This document shows, one piece after another, positions 45,148 through 54,957 of a stretch of 64,000 bases of DNA. The stretch is from the NCBI GenBank assembly GCA_932521025.1, contig OW051469.1, forward strand, positions 9,126,398 to 9,190,397, written 5' to 3'. The DNA comes from Oscheius onirici (Eukaryota; Nematoda; Chromadorea; Rhabditida; Rhabditidae). The notes under the pieces are model-generated. The model was given only the letters and a program-made list of their open reading frames with translations, searched no databases and was not told where the DNA came from. A program made the translations under genes and the position numbers. Positions within the stretch are counted from its first letter, which is position 1. Each line of letters opens with the position of its first letter.

Positions 45148-47288
45148 TCAGAGAGACAGAAAGTCTGAGAGACTGGGTAACAGAGAGACAGAAAGACAGA
45201 GAACCTGAGAAACAGACCAGTATACTAAGAGAGACACGTTGGCAGACAACAAGTTCTTGAATCAGGTCACGGATAATCCCATATCTGCTTTGACAGCCAG
45301 CCAGCTGAAGGCCGCAACTTTTCTTGACAAAGGCCGCTCCATGGCCTCTCCCCATGGCGACAGAATAAACACCTCTTTTCTTCCGGTGGGGGCTCTTGAG
45401 AGAGGTGGATGACCGGAAGGAACAGGACAATGTTTTCGACAGTTCTCTTCTTCGCACCGCTGCGTCCCTAATGGGATTGGTAGCGCGCAGGCACACCAAC
45501 AGTTGCAGTTTTCTCCCAGTTACAGGGTATAACAAGTTGGGATTGCTCTCATTTTCTGGTCTGAAGAGAGGGATGGGAAACTGGACAATGTCTTCTAGAC
45601 AGACGTCACTGGAAGTCAGAAGGATAGGAAGAGAGACAGTAGTCAGAGAAGAGACACGGGCGAGAGTGTTTGTGACTGAACAAAAGAACTTTCTGTGAAC
45701 TGAACTATAATGCACTGGACATCTGACGACTGGTCACTAAATTTGTCGACGAAGAGAGAGTGGGAGTGAATCATCGTAAGACCCAGGAGAAGAAAAATGA
45801 TTCTCTATGAGACCTATGTACTATGAATGACATACCAGTTGGGTAAGGAACAGTCATTTTTGAACAGTCTGATAGAGAGACAGAGGCAGAACATCTAGAA
45901 AGACTGAGTTTGTCTGAACATTTGATCAGTAAGAGTTCAGATGACTAGATAAAGGAATACAGTAGGAACAGGTCTGGAAAGGTCATGTAATCAAATCAGA
46001 GTACAGGTGACCACTGAATCAGTTCCTGTCTCTCTGACTCTTTGTCTGGCTGGCTCTCTGGCTCTCTCAGACTCTATCTCTGACTCTCAGACTCTCAGTC
46101 TCTATCCAACAGACAACTGATCCAACCAAACCCTGTCCAGAAAGTTCCAGTCAGGTCAACTCGCTGTTTACTTGAAAGTATAGTTTATACACGAGAGAGG
46201 CGATATTGAAATACAAGCCGTATGGCTATTGTAAACGAAGCGCTGAGATGACCGTGGCGGGGAACATTTGGGCTGTACGATCATTTGAAAAGCGTTTTGA
46301 TGCGTCCAGCAGCTGGTCAAACACAGTCGTCAAAAATGATCGCCATAACTTTTGTGTGGCCCTATTGAAAAGAAGCCCCTCTTTACACCAGTTCCAGCTT
46401 CTTCTCCCCAAAAGAAAACAAAACAATAAAAGGGACTGTAACAATTGCTAGATGGCGGAGATATAGAGAGAACAACAGACGGCAATGGCAGATGCTAATG
46501 AGAAGAAAATCAGGTTCTTCTTGATCTGGAAGACGGAGAGGCGATCACGTGCCCCGCGGCCCGACGGCTCAAAACGAGATGATCAAGGTCTGGGGAAGGA
46601 GAGAATGGGAGGAGTGAGTCAGAGGGATATAGAGACTGAAAATATAGGAAATAGATTATTGTGATAAGTCGACAGATCGGAGAACAATAACAGGAAGAGA
46701 CAGAGTCAGAGGCCGGATACTATGAGAGACTGTGATAGTCTGAGAGACACAGATAGGAAGAGAGTCAATGGCAGGAACTGGCAAAGTAAGTGAGACTAGG
46801 AGAAAAAGATTAAGAGTGATTGAGATAACCATTTGTAGGGAAAAAATTGAATGAGATAGGGATAAAAAAACATGAAGTGGAATCTAGATATGAACTGTGA
46901 TAGAGGTAGGGATAGGAAGAGAGACGTAAACTTTAGTTCTACTGTAGTCCTTATTATGATACAAGACGGATACGGTAGCCCTTATTCTCCCTTTGTCGTC
47001 TTGACCTTATTTCAGGAAGGGTGAGAGTCTGGAACAGATACAGACTGAGAAAAAGAGACGGGGAGTGAGACAGAAGTAGGGACTGGGGAGAGATAGTGAC
47101 AGGACGACAAAGGAAGAAAGAGAGACAGATACAAAGAGAGATGAAGATACAGAGTGGGACAGAGACAAGGGCAGATAAGAAAATAAATTCTGTCGAAAGC
47201 TTCATTGTCTTTTAAAGCCATTCAGGTAGTGAAAGAGATTCTATGACACCGTGACAGATTATGCTGCTTGGCTACAACAGTTGTGGTA

Positions 47289-48275
47289 TTACTCTTGCTT
47301 TTCATGTTCTTCGATAGCCGGCTTGACCACCTTGACTGTCCTCTCCAATTGTCCCAATGACTTTCTCTCTCCTTTCAGAAATTTGACCAGCTTCTCCTTG
47401 TTCTTGTATTGCTGAAAATTGATATTGGAAAATTCACGACTCTAGACTAGTCTTTACTGAACTCTTCCAGTCGCTCAAAATGTCAGGCAACAGTCTATGT
47501 GGTTTTGGAGGAAAACTGACTCTTGATCTTCCAGTCATTTGAAATCTGGAGCCTGTAAAACATCTGACTCTTGATTACTAGTTGTCTCTGAACTCTCAGT
47601 CTATCGGACGGTAAGAACAGTCTAGTAAGGGAACTAAATCTGACTCTTTCACTTTATCAGACTGTCTGAACAGGACATACTGTAGTACCGAAGAGGACTC
47701 TTGTCTCTTCTGAACTCTTCCAGTCTATTGTTCTGTCTGAAGACTCTCTCTTTTGAGGTTTGAAGACTCTTGACCAGTTTCTTCTTGTCTGAACGTACTC
47801 TCTAAGCTTGATAAGACTCTGACTCTTGAACTGAACTCTTCCAGTTTGTCTCTGAAACAGTAAATAATACTGACTCTTTACCAGTCGTTACTGAACTCTT
47901 CCAGTCGACTAGACTGTCTGGAGACACTCTAATTCTTCCTCTCTTTGACCAGTACTCTTACAGTAGAATTACGGTAATTCTCCGACTCTTTCCTGGTATA
48001 ACTTCCTAACATGTTACACTCACCCTTGAATCTCTCAACGACCCTGAACATATTTCAGGTCGACTGAAAAACTCGTTTTCTCCCTTGACAAAGTTAAAGT
48101 TCATTTTACAATTTAGGCCTACCTTCCGTTTTTTCTTCTCGGCCTGTTGTAGCTTCCAGTTCAAAATCAGACACATCATGCAGAAGGGGAGCACCATTCC
48201 GACGAAAATTGTGACAAGACGGTCCGGATCCAAGGGAATAAAACTGAGAAGATCTTGGCCGATCTTTCGAAGCAT
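47289..48275 (-). CDS. small single-pass membrane protein, SMIM15-like
   Basis: Two exons, 48275-48123 and 47411-47289, give 91 residues (phase 0 junction). The sequence has a short N-terminus (MLRKIGQDLLSFIPLDPDRL), one membrane segment (VTIFVGMVLPFCMMCLIL), then NWKLQQAEKKKRK and a charged tail ending EEHEKQE. The membrane segment followed by WKL and a KKK-rich tail resembles animal SMIM15, including a DP before the membrane segment; similarity is short and only moderately convincing. The intron (711 nt) is filled with CTGAACTCTTCCAGTCT-type repeats that contain many AG acceptor-like sites. The start follows TTCTTCCAG by 1 nt. Confidence 0.65.
47420..47960 (-). repeat. tandem-like repeat in SMIM15-like intron
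   Basis: Irregular recurrence of ACTGAACTCTTCCAGTC and GACTCTTGACCAGT units across most of the intron. Confidence 0.6.
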
Positions 48276-48506
48276 TCTGGAAGAATTTTAGTTGGTAAAC
48301 TGGCTTAAAATATGCTTTTTGTTGTTACATTTCGAAAAAAAAGCAAGAAAAGATAGATAAAATATTCATATACGCTCTAAAAAAAACGAGGAATTACACG
48401 TAAAATGGACCCGAATGGACTAGAAGGACAGGGGAATCAATAGAGAGGCTACACGGTCAAGTATTTGGGCAAACAACGGGGGGAAGAGCTGGTTTTTACC
48501 GGGAAA

Positions 48507-51500
48507 TTACTGAAGACCGGGAAGAGCTGGATACGGTAGAGCTGGATTGACGGGAACGTGGGCCAGGATCATTGGACGCGGATTGATGAAGAGCTCCGGA
48601 TCCGGGGAGCTGGGAGGACTGTCCGTGATGTGGTTTCTGATAAAGTATGAATTTTTAGCGTAAATAAGAGCTCAAAAACGAAAAAAAGGTGGTAATAGTT
48701 CGGCAGGCAACCCCGTTCGTTTGAATTTTTGCGCGGGCTTTCTCAAAGCTTTGAGAAAGCCAGCACCTCAAAGCTAGCACCTCAATATTCTGGCTATCCG
48801 GTCCCGTACATGACTTCTCCGTACCGGTAAGTTTCATACAATCCTGACGAATGCCAAGGTTGTTGTGGGTCCCATCACTAGTTCATTAATTCTGAACCAC
48901 AAGTGACGAAATCCCCTCTTTGTCCTATCTCAAAATTAGGCAGTCAAATGTATCCTAACAAGTGATTTTACAGGACCCTAATGCAATGATGCCGAATGCC
49001 GTCTAGTGACTTCGAGCGTGTTGTTCCTGTCAAAAGAGACTCTTGTTCCTAGGTATATATAGTCCCCGCAATAAGGTACAATTTCTCCGTTGACAGAAAT
49101 CACCGTCTGGGCACAGTTAGACATGATCTTAGTCTTCTGGAAATTCAAAGACAATCCGCATTCGGAGCTTCGATTGGCTAAGTCCTCCAGCATTGTTTCA
49201 AGCTCTCTAGCTGAGTGTGAGAATAACACTGCATCGTCGGCATATCGTAGATTGTTGAGCATCTTTCCATAGACATTCACACCACAATTGTCCCAGTCCA
49301 AGCGTCTGAATATGTCTTCCACGACGGATGAGAAGAGTATCGGTGAGACTGCGTCTCCTTGGAGAACACCACGTTGAAGGTCTATTTCCACCGGTTTCCC
49401 ACAAACCCGAACTTTGACTTTGGCAGTACTGTAGATGAGCTGCAGGATCCGGATCAGCTTTGATGAAGTACCCTGCCGGTTCAAAGAATTTCAAAGGGCT
49501 CCATGTTCTATCGAGTCGAAGGCCTTTGAGTAGTCAATGAATGCGATGTAAAGCGGGAAATTGTACTCGACAGCTTTTTCAATGAGTTCGTTCATGACTT
49601 GTATGTGGTCGGTTGTGTAAAACGACTTCCTGAATCCACTTTGTTCCGTCGGCTGATTCTCGTCCAAAAATCGGTGCATTCGTGTGTGTAGAATAGAGCT
49701 GAACACTTTGAATACGGTAGAGAGCAGAGAAATCGGTCAACTCGTCCGGCAGTGCATCTTGTTCCAGTATCCGGTTGTAGATATCAGCCAATGATCTTGA
49801 GACTACTTCTTTGCATAGTAGTAACATGTCCGACGTGATTTTGTCTGAGCCAGGCGCCTTACCGAACTTCATCTTGGCAATGGCCTTTTCTACCTCGTTC
49901 GGCAATATGGGAGGGACAGATTTTGTACAATCTCGGCAGTTGAACAGGGAAACTAGATCGGTAGAGCTGGTCGTAAAATACTTTGACAACGGAACGAACG
50001 TCATCTGGGCTGGTCGCGATTCTTCCATTTCCGTCAGACAGTTGTGTAAGAGTGTTCTTTCCTATCGTGTTGTCCCGTAGGGCCTTCTGTAGACTTCGTC
50101 CTTGGTGTAAGGCATTTTTATACGATTGTAATGTTTTAGTCGTAAATCTTCCTACAAGGATTCTCGAAGCACCTTATTCACCAAACTGAGCTCTATGCGG
50201 TTACTTCTTGTGCACGGACGATGTTGGAGTTCATGTCTCTTCCGGAAAAGATCTTGCGTCCTTTGAGATACATGGAGACTCTTTTGTTCTGGTATGGAAG
50301 CAATTTCGGTAGAATGAAGGGGGAACTCTCGTATTTGTTCATATGAATTCACATTCCGCTGCTGCAGCATATCCTCAATGGAATATCGAAAAAAGGGCCG
50401 GCTAATCTGAGACTTTTGTTTTTTTGGCGGAGGAGGGTGAAATTTTCGGGCAGGGATGCGAAGCTTTCCCAGTAGTAGACGGTGTTCACTATTGAAATGT
50501 AGTCGCCCAATGATGTCCACGTCCGTGAAAATGTTGGGATTCGCACACAGAACGTAGTCAATTGCATTTTTATTCTCCATATTCGGGCCATCCATGTCCA
50601 TTTCCGTGATAGTCTTTTCGGGAATCTCGTGTTCATCACATAGAGCTCGTTTTCGGTGCAAAACTCTGCCAGAGTTTCTCCTCTGATGTTACGATCGCCA
50701 AGTCCGTATTCACCAATGTACTCCTCGTCATCTGTTCCACATCCTACTTTCGCGTTGAAGTCTCCAACGACAAGATTGAAAATCCGGCGTTCCCCCGGAT
50801 GCCGAACACGACGTACTGGCCGGAAATTCATACCTGCTTTGACGCTTGCTAAGAAGTCCTCGTATTCATCATCGGTACTTGTCGATGTTGGAGTATATGC
50901 TTGAACAACTCGAACGGTTCCGGTAGGAGTTTCCAAAACAAGGAGAGCTACTCGACTCGAAATAGTGTAGAACGACGAGCAGCTGACCCATCTCTTGTTG
51001 ACGAGAAAGCCGACTTGGCCGCAATGAAAGAGCAAATGACCAGATTTTTGCAGGATGATGGAGTTGTTTCCTTGTCTCTTCACCTCAGACAAGCCAATGG
51101 CATCAAAAGGACCAGCCTCCAGTCCGTTTTCGAATTCTGCCAATCGGGCGTCCGTTCGGAGAGTTCTGCAATTGAGAGTCCCAATCCGTAGGCATTGCAT
51201 GATAGACGATTTGAACTAGTCGGTTGTCCAGGCTACGACTAGAGGGATTCCACAACTTGTGTCTGCTCGTTGGGGCTCGGTAGATCTTCGTCCCGGTAGA
51301 GTGGATGCCCTGGTAGAGCGAAGGGGCGAGCAACCTTTTAGCTAGACGACAATTAGAAGGACCGTACTATCGTACTATGAATGCTGAGGTAAATTGATGA
51401 GCTCGATATCATGTATATTTTTTCTCTAGAAAAAAAACCATTGACCAGGAGACTGACGAGACGAAAAAAAAGGAACTGCTGGTGAAGTACGAGGAAGATT

Positions 51501-54209
51501 TTGTCAAGTTCAGTAGGAGAACGTTCGGAAACATCAAGTAAGATCTATGTTTTCAAAAAAAAATTTGTTCCAGCTTTATCGGCCAGCTTTACAACTATGG
51601 CATACTCTCCTCACGCGTTCTTCAAGGATGCTTCTACTACCTTCTTCGCCCTACTTATCCCAACATAGAAACCGGCCTTGTTCCTGAGCTTTCATTCGAC
51701 GAGGAATCTCTTCAATGTGCCACACTTCTAGAAGTCGTCGGCAAGAACTTCGAGAGGGCCAAAGATTTTGCCCAACCTCACGAATACCTCATTCAGACGG
51801 TTGCACATTTGTTGAAAATCTCGGCCAGCTGTTCGCCTAAAATCAAGTAACATTTGGGATGAAATTGATGTAATTTTTGTTCACATTAGGTTCAAGATTC
51901 TCAGAGTCAAGGAGCTGAGAGATAATCAATGGAAGCCGCGGAGAGCCAGAACTCAAGACGATCTCCGAAATCCGTCAGCAAATTCAGAAAGAACAGGAAC
52001 AGATGCAGCAATATCGTGCTGAGGTTAGCTTGGTATTTTTCACATCGAATAGTATTTTTTAGTACAAAAAGGAGCGCGCCGAAAATAACTCGAAGAGACG
52101 CGAGTACTTTGCCCCTGCTCGTAACACCAAGACTCCTCCTGCTCCAAAACAGAATTGGCGACGACCCAAGGACACGTCTGAAAGCGCCAAATAGCCTGTT
52201 TTCTCTCCGGAAGAACAAGAGAATCGCGAGTCTCGAAGTTTTTTTCCAATCTTGCGCTCTACGGACCAGCAAAATCGATGACAAAAACCCTCATGGATTC
52301 TCTAGAATTCCATTAATTTATCATTTCACTAAACCCGGTATTATTTTCTTTCCGTTTGAATTTCATGTTTTGTTTCGCTATAAACTGTTTGTTTGGATGT
52401 AAAGTGATAGAATTTTGAGGTTTTTGACCATTTTATAACAGAAAAACTTTTGATGAAAAACTGATGATGAAAACGAACTCAGTCAGCGACAGGAAGAGAT
52501 CTACGAGTACGATGAGCAGCCGGACATGGCCGAAATTGCGAAGAAGATGGAAAAAGTCCGCCTTGGGATTCGTCTTTTCAAGGAGGCCGTCGAGGGCGAT
52601 CGAGGAGCAAAAAAACAGAGCCAAAAAGCTCTGGTCAGTTGCTCGACTCAGACGGAGCAGAAGCCAGCCGTTCAGCAGCCCAAAATGTCAGTTTTTCTCT
52701 ATTTATTTTAAGCTTATATTTAGTCTCTACAATTATCTGTCTTCTTCGATCTCGTACGGCTATGGGCAGCAGATGGTTCCGTCTCCTCCCCAGTAGTTAT
52801 TTTCCCCAATATAATTACCCGACTGCTCCGTACATTTGCCCTCTCCCACCTTCCCCAATTGTTCAGGCCCCCATACAGTATCCTCGTTACGTGTCCGAAG
52901 GAAGTCAACTGGACCCACTATTATTAAATTCCCTAAAAATAAGTATAAATTGCCTAATTGTAAGTAGTAAATTGCCCAATTTCCTGTTAAAACCCGGTAT
53001 TGCATGCTTTCCGATAGATTTTCATGTTCGTTTCGTTATAAACTATTACTTTGACCGTAAAGTGAGTCAATTTACAGGTTTTTGACCATTTTATGGCTAG
53101 AAATCTTGTTTTTGAGCGAGAAACGACTAAACATAAGGTATTTTGTCAGCACCGCGTTTGCGCAAGAATTGCAAACACTTGACGCAGACTTGTCTTTTTT
53201 GCAATTTCTTCCCGAAAAGGGGTAGCTTCAGCTTTTTTCTTACTGGACGTGGAAAATCCATTAATCAGGCTTGGACAAAGTTGTTTTATCAAATTTGAAG
53301 GGAAAACAAGTAAAAGCGCTATAAACTTTTTTTTCAATTCACAAACAATAGAAAAAGACCCTACCTCGCATAGGGATCGTAGTCCTTGATTTGGACCTCA
53401 AAAATGGACATCATCATCAGGTAGATTAGATTGCGGTAGTAGCCGAGACGATGGTTTGTGGCGATGAATGCCCTCCAGAAGATCAGATGCAGAATTTGGA
53501 ACATGATGTTCCTGGAAATGTGGAGTTTTTGAAGGCCACAACAATATGAAGTGTGAACTGTTGAGCTTGTGGCCTCACATTTTGATAGAAGAACATAGAA
53601 ATCAGGGCAGAAAACCAACCTCTGTCCTCTCCACCACAGAAGGAAGCCTCGGAAGAACTTGAAGGTCGAATAAGCATCCAGAATGACTTCGAAAAGAGCA
53701 ACTCCGCGGAGCTGAAAGAGGAAAGTTTTAGGCAGGAAAAATGATAAGATTACTCTAATTGGAGGCAGGGACCAGTCTCTGTACGACTTCAGAACCCATT
53801 GCTTGTCGTAAATGTGTCTAAAATGACAAGTTAGCATTTCAAGGTCAGTATTTTGTCTTAAAATTCAGAGATTTTGATTTATTTTTCAGTCTCTCTCTCT
53901 CAGCGTTGAAAAGCTTGTTTTTCGACAACAAAATGATAAGTTATCAGAAAACGAGCCTACCTGCAGGTCTGACACTTGTCCTGCTGCTCAGCCGGCGCCT
54001 TTTTCATCCATAAGTCGAAGCAAGACTTGTGAACCCATTAAAACATCCTTTTGTCAAAGAAAATATAGGAAAAATACCTGGAGAGTTCCGGAGCATTTGC
54101 AGGGACGGAGCCAGCCAGTCAGTTCCTCATCTCCATAGCAAAATTTGCAGAGTATTTCGGCGCCGCGGTCCCCGATGACACTGATGACTTCCAAGAGCTC
54201 GAGAATCAT
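48507..54209 (-). CDS. RING-CH (MARCH-type) E3 ubiquitin ligase with a 4.7-kb last intron
   Basis: Exons 54209-54078, 54037-53961, 53817-53754, 53711-53620, 53511-53365 and, inferred, 48636-48507; 213 residues. The C4HC3 RING-CH reads CKFC, then PCKCSGTLQ, WVHKSC and CQTC in correct spacing. The rest (GVALFEVILDAYSTFKFF, NIMFQILHLIFW, NLIYLMMMSIFEVQI) may include membrane segments as in MARCH proteins. Exon 5 ends DYDPYA in phase 2; the distant exon at 48636 begins in the matching phase and gives RNHITDSPPSSPDPELF and a stop, which is why I join them. The first intron (54077-54038) ends in AA instead of AG. The start directly follows TTTTTAG. The join to the last exon is the least certain part. 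Confidence 0.72.
48764..48990 (+). pseudogene. third eIF4G copy, 5' fragment
   Basis: Plus-strand remnant of an eIF4G-A-like gene. One exon end encodes QYSGYPVPYM (A has FHGFPVPYM); after a GTAAGT...TTTTACAG intron the next exon starts DPNAMMPN (A has DPNAMMPT). The intron between them shares long blocks with the same intron of eIF4G-A. The copy stops abruptly at about 48990, where the LINE begins. Confidence 0.8.
48990..51340 (-). mobile_element. non-LTR retrotransposon (LINE with APE endonuclease and RT), inactive
   Basis: An apurinic-type endonuclease (RIGTLNCRTLRTDARLAEF, VVGDFNAKVGCG, FNSEHRLLLGKL) is followed by reverse transcriptase (GFRKSFYTTDHIQVMNELI, YIAFIDYSKAFDSIEHG, GVLQGDAVSPILF, LRYADDAVLF, GLSLNFQKTKIM), in RTE-like order. 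The frame is broken: shifts near 50580 and 49720, and an in-frame TGA after EHGAL near 49497. The 3' part after the RT palm (VSFDRNN) is missing, which is not the usual 5' truncation and points to a later deletion. Confidence 0.88.
51430..52193 (+). pseudogene. third eIF4G copy, 3' fragment (MIF4G second half)
   Basis: Exons 51430-51538 (about), 51577-51849 (about), 51890-52022 (about) and 52064-52193 (about). Translation gives KELLVKYEEDFVKF, FIGQLYNYGILSSRVL, FDEESLQCATLLEVVGKNF and SASCSPKIK, closest to eIF4G-A, and it keeps the KIK/FKI intron that eIF4G-B lacks. A frameshift after NQWKPRR moves the SEIRQQIQKEQEQ helix into another frame, and the A-run at 51430 adds one base to the first exon. 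The last exon (YKKERAENNSKRREY...) ends in a stop without an MA3-like region. Confidence 0.8.
52333..53105 (+). repeat. direct repeat pair, about 115 nt each
   Basis: Copies about 52333-52450 and 52990-53105 share AAACCCGGTATT, TTTCATGTT, TTTCG(C/T)TATAAACT, GTAAAGTGA and TTTTTGACCATTTTAT in the same order, about 655 nt apart. They bracket an unassigned coding-like fragment. Confidence 0.7.
52474..52690 (+). pseudogene. unassigned coding-like fragment
   Basis: After an acceptor-like CAGTCAG the frame reads RQEEIYEYDEQPDMAEIAKK and on through MEKVRLGIRLFKEAVEG; codon use and composition look protein-like. A second piece near 52795-52920 (SYFPQYNYPTAPYICPLPPS) might belong to it. I do not recognise either. 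Confidence 0.3.
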
Positions 54210-54957
54210 CTAAAAATGGCTGATTTTAGGTGTAAATGGGTCAATTGTGAGAGTTTGCGTTCCATAGCTTATTCGATACCGAAAACTGCTGAAACAAATG
54301 CTTTTATGCGATAATTTAGCTAAGAAAGTAAGAAAAATTCAAATGTTTTCCAAATTCCGAGAGTTTTTTCGAGAATCGCATTTTCTCACTGTTTTCTCTC
54401 AAAAATTGGTTTAAAAGACGTAGTTTCACTTTAAAACAATAGAAAAATCATTAATTTTCATGTAAAAACCAGTTTTCTAGAGAGTCAAGCCAGTAACTTC
54501 TTCAATTTCTCCATTTCTCCCAATTTCTTCCAAGCAAAACGTATAAAAGCCCCGAAAAGAGGTTAGAAAAACAACAAAGAGCCGGTCTCCAGTTTAAAGG
54601 ACTGCCTAGGATCGCGTCGTGACTCATAGCCCCAGCCTGCCCCTACCCCCGACAAATTTAGGACGTTGGGTATTGATCACATTTTACCGTTGTTTTCCCT
54701 CAATTTTTCACTTTCTCTTCTCTGAACCTCGTATTTTAGACACTTTTTAACATTTTTTCTCTTAAAACATCGCCCAAATCAATGATTTTTGGCCCTGAAT
54801 TTCGAATCTCCCCTCGATTTCGCAATCCCCGATCCTGAAGGCAAAACATTGATAAAAACCAGAGGTCTCTCGTCATTGTTTTCACTCAATTTCCGCCTAA
54901 CTTTTTTCAAGAAAAATTCTTTAATTTTAACTTTCAGTAGTCCTCAAACTTCTTATT
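54210..54957. promoter_or_regulatory. divergent intergenic region between RING-CH gene and eIF4G-B
   Basis: About 750 nt, AT-rich, between two divergent genes; presumably holds both promoters. A CTTTCAG acceptor ends at 54937, 20 nt before the first eIF4G-B start codon. Nothing else recognised. Confidence 0.4.

Larger units (their letters stand above)
41730..47288. other. 5.5-kb gene-poor region rich in GAGACA-type repeats
   Basis: Between the Disabled-type and SMIM15-like genes. Simple GAGACAGAGA/GAGAGTCAGAG repeats occupy much of 42520-42920, 43660-44175, 45116-45225, 46700-46800 and 47040-47170. Longer frames here (such as 45092-45715, minus) are read from biased sequence and show no domain. 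No gene supported. Confidence 0.6.

Noticed and set aside
45092-45715. 207-residue minus-strand frame
   Set aside because: Half of it is SLSLSLSL-type translation of GAGA repeats; no domain, no consistent splice context.
46206-46451. 81-residue plus-strand frame
   Set aside because: No recognisable family, no acceptor or donor support, isolated in repeat-rich DNA.
53146-53337. Minus-strand frame as an extra RING-CH exon
   Set aside because: Phase and splice sites do not fit; the exon at 48507-48636 joins in phase instead.
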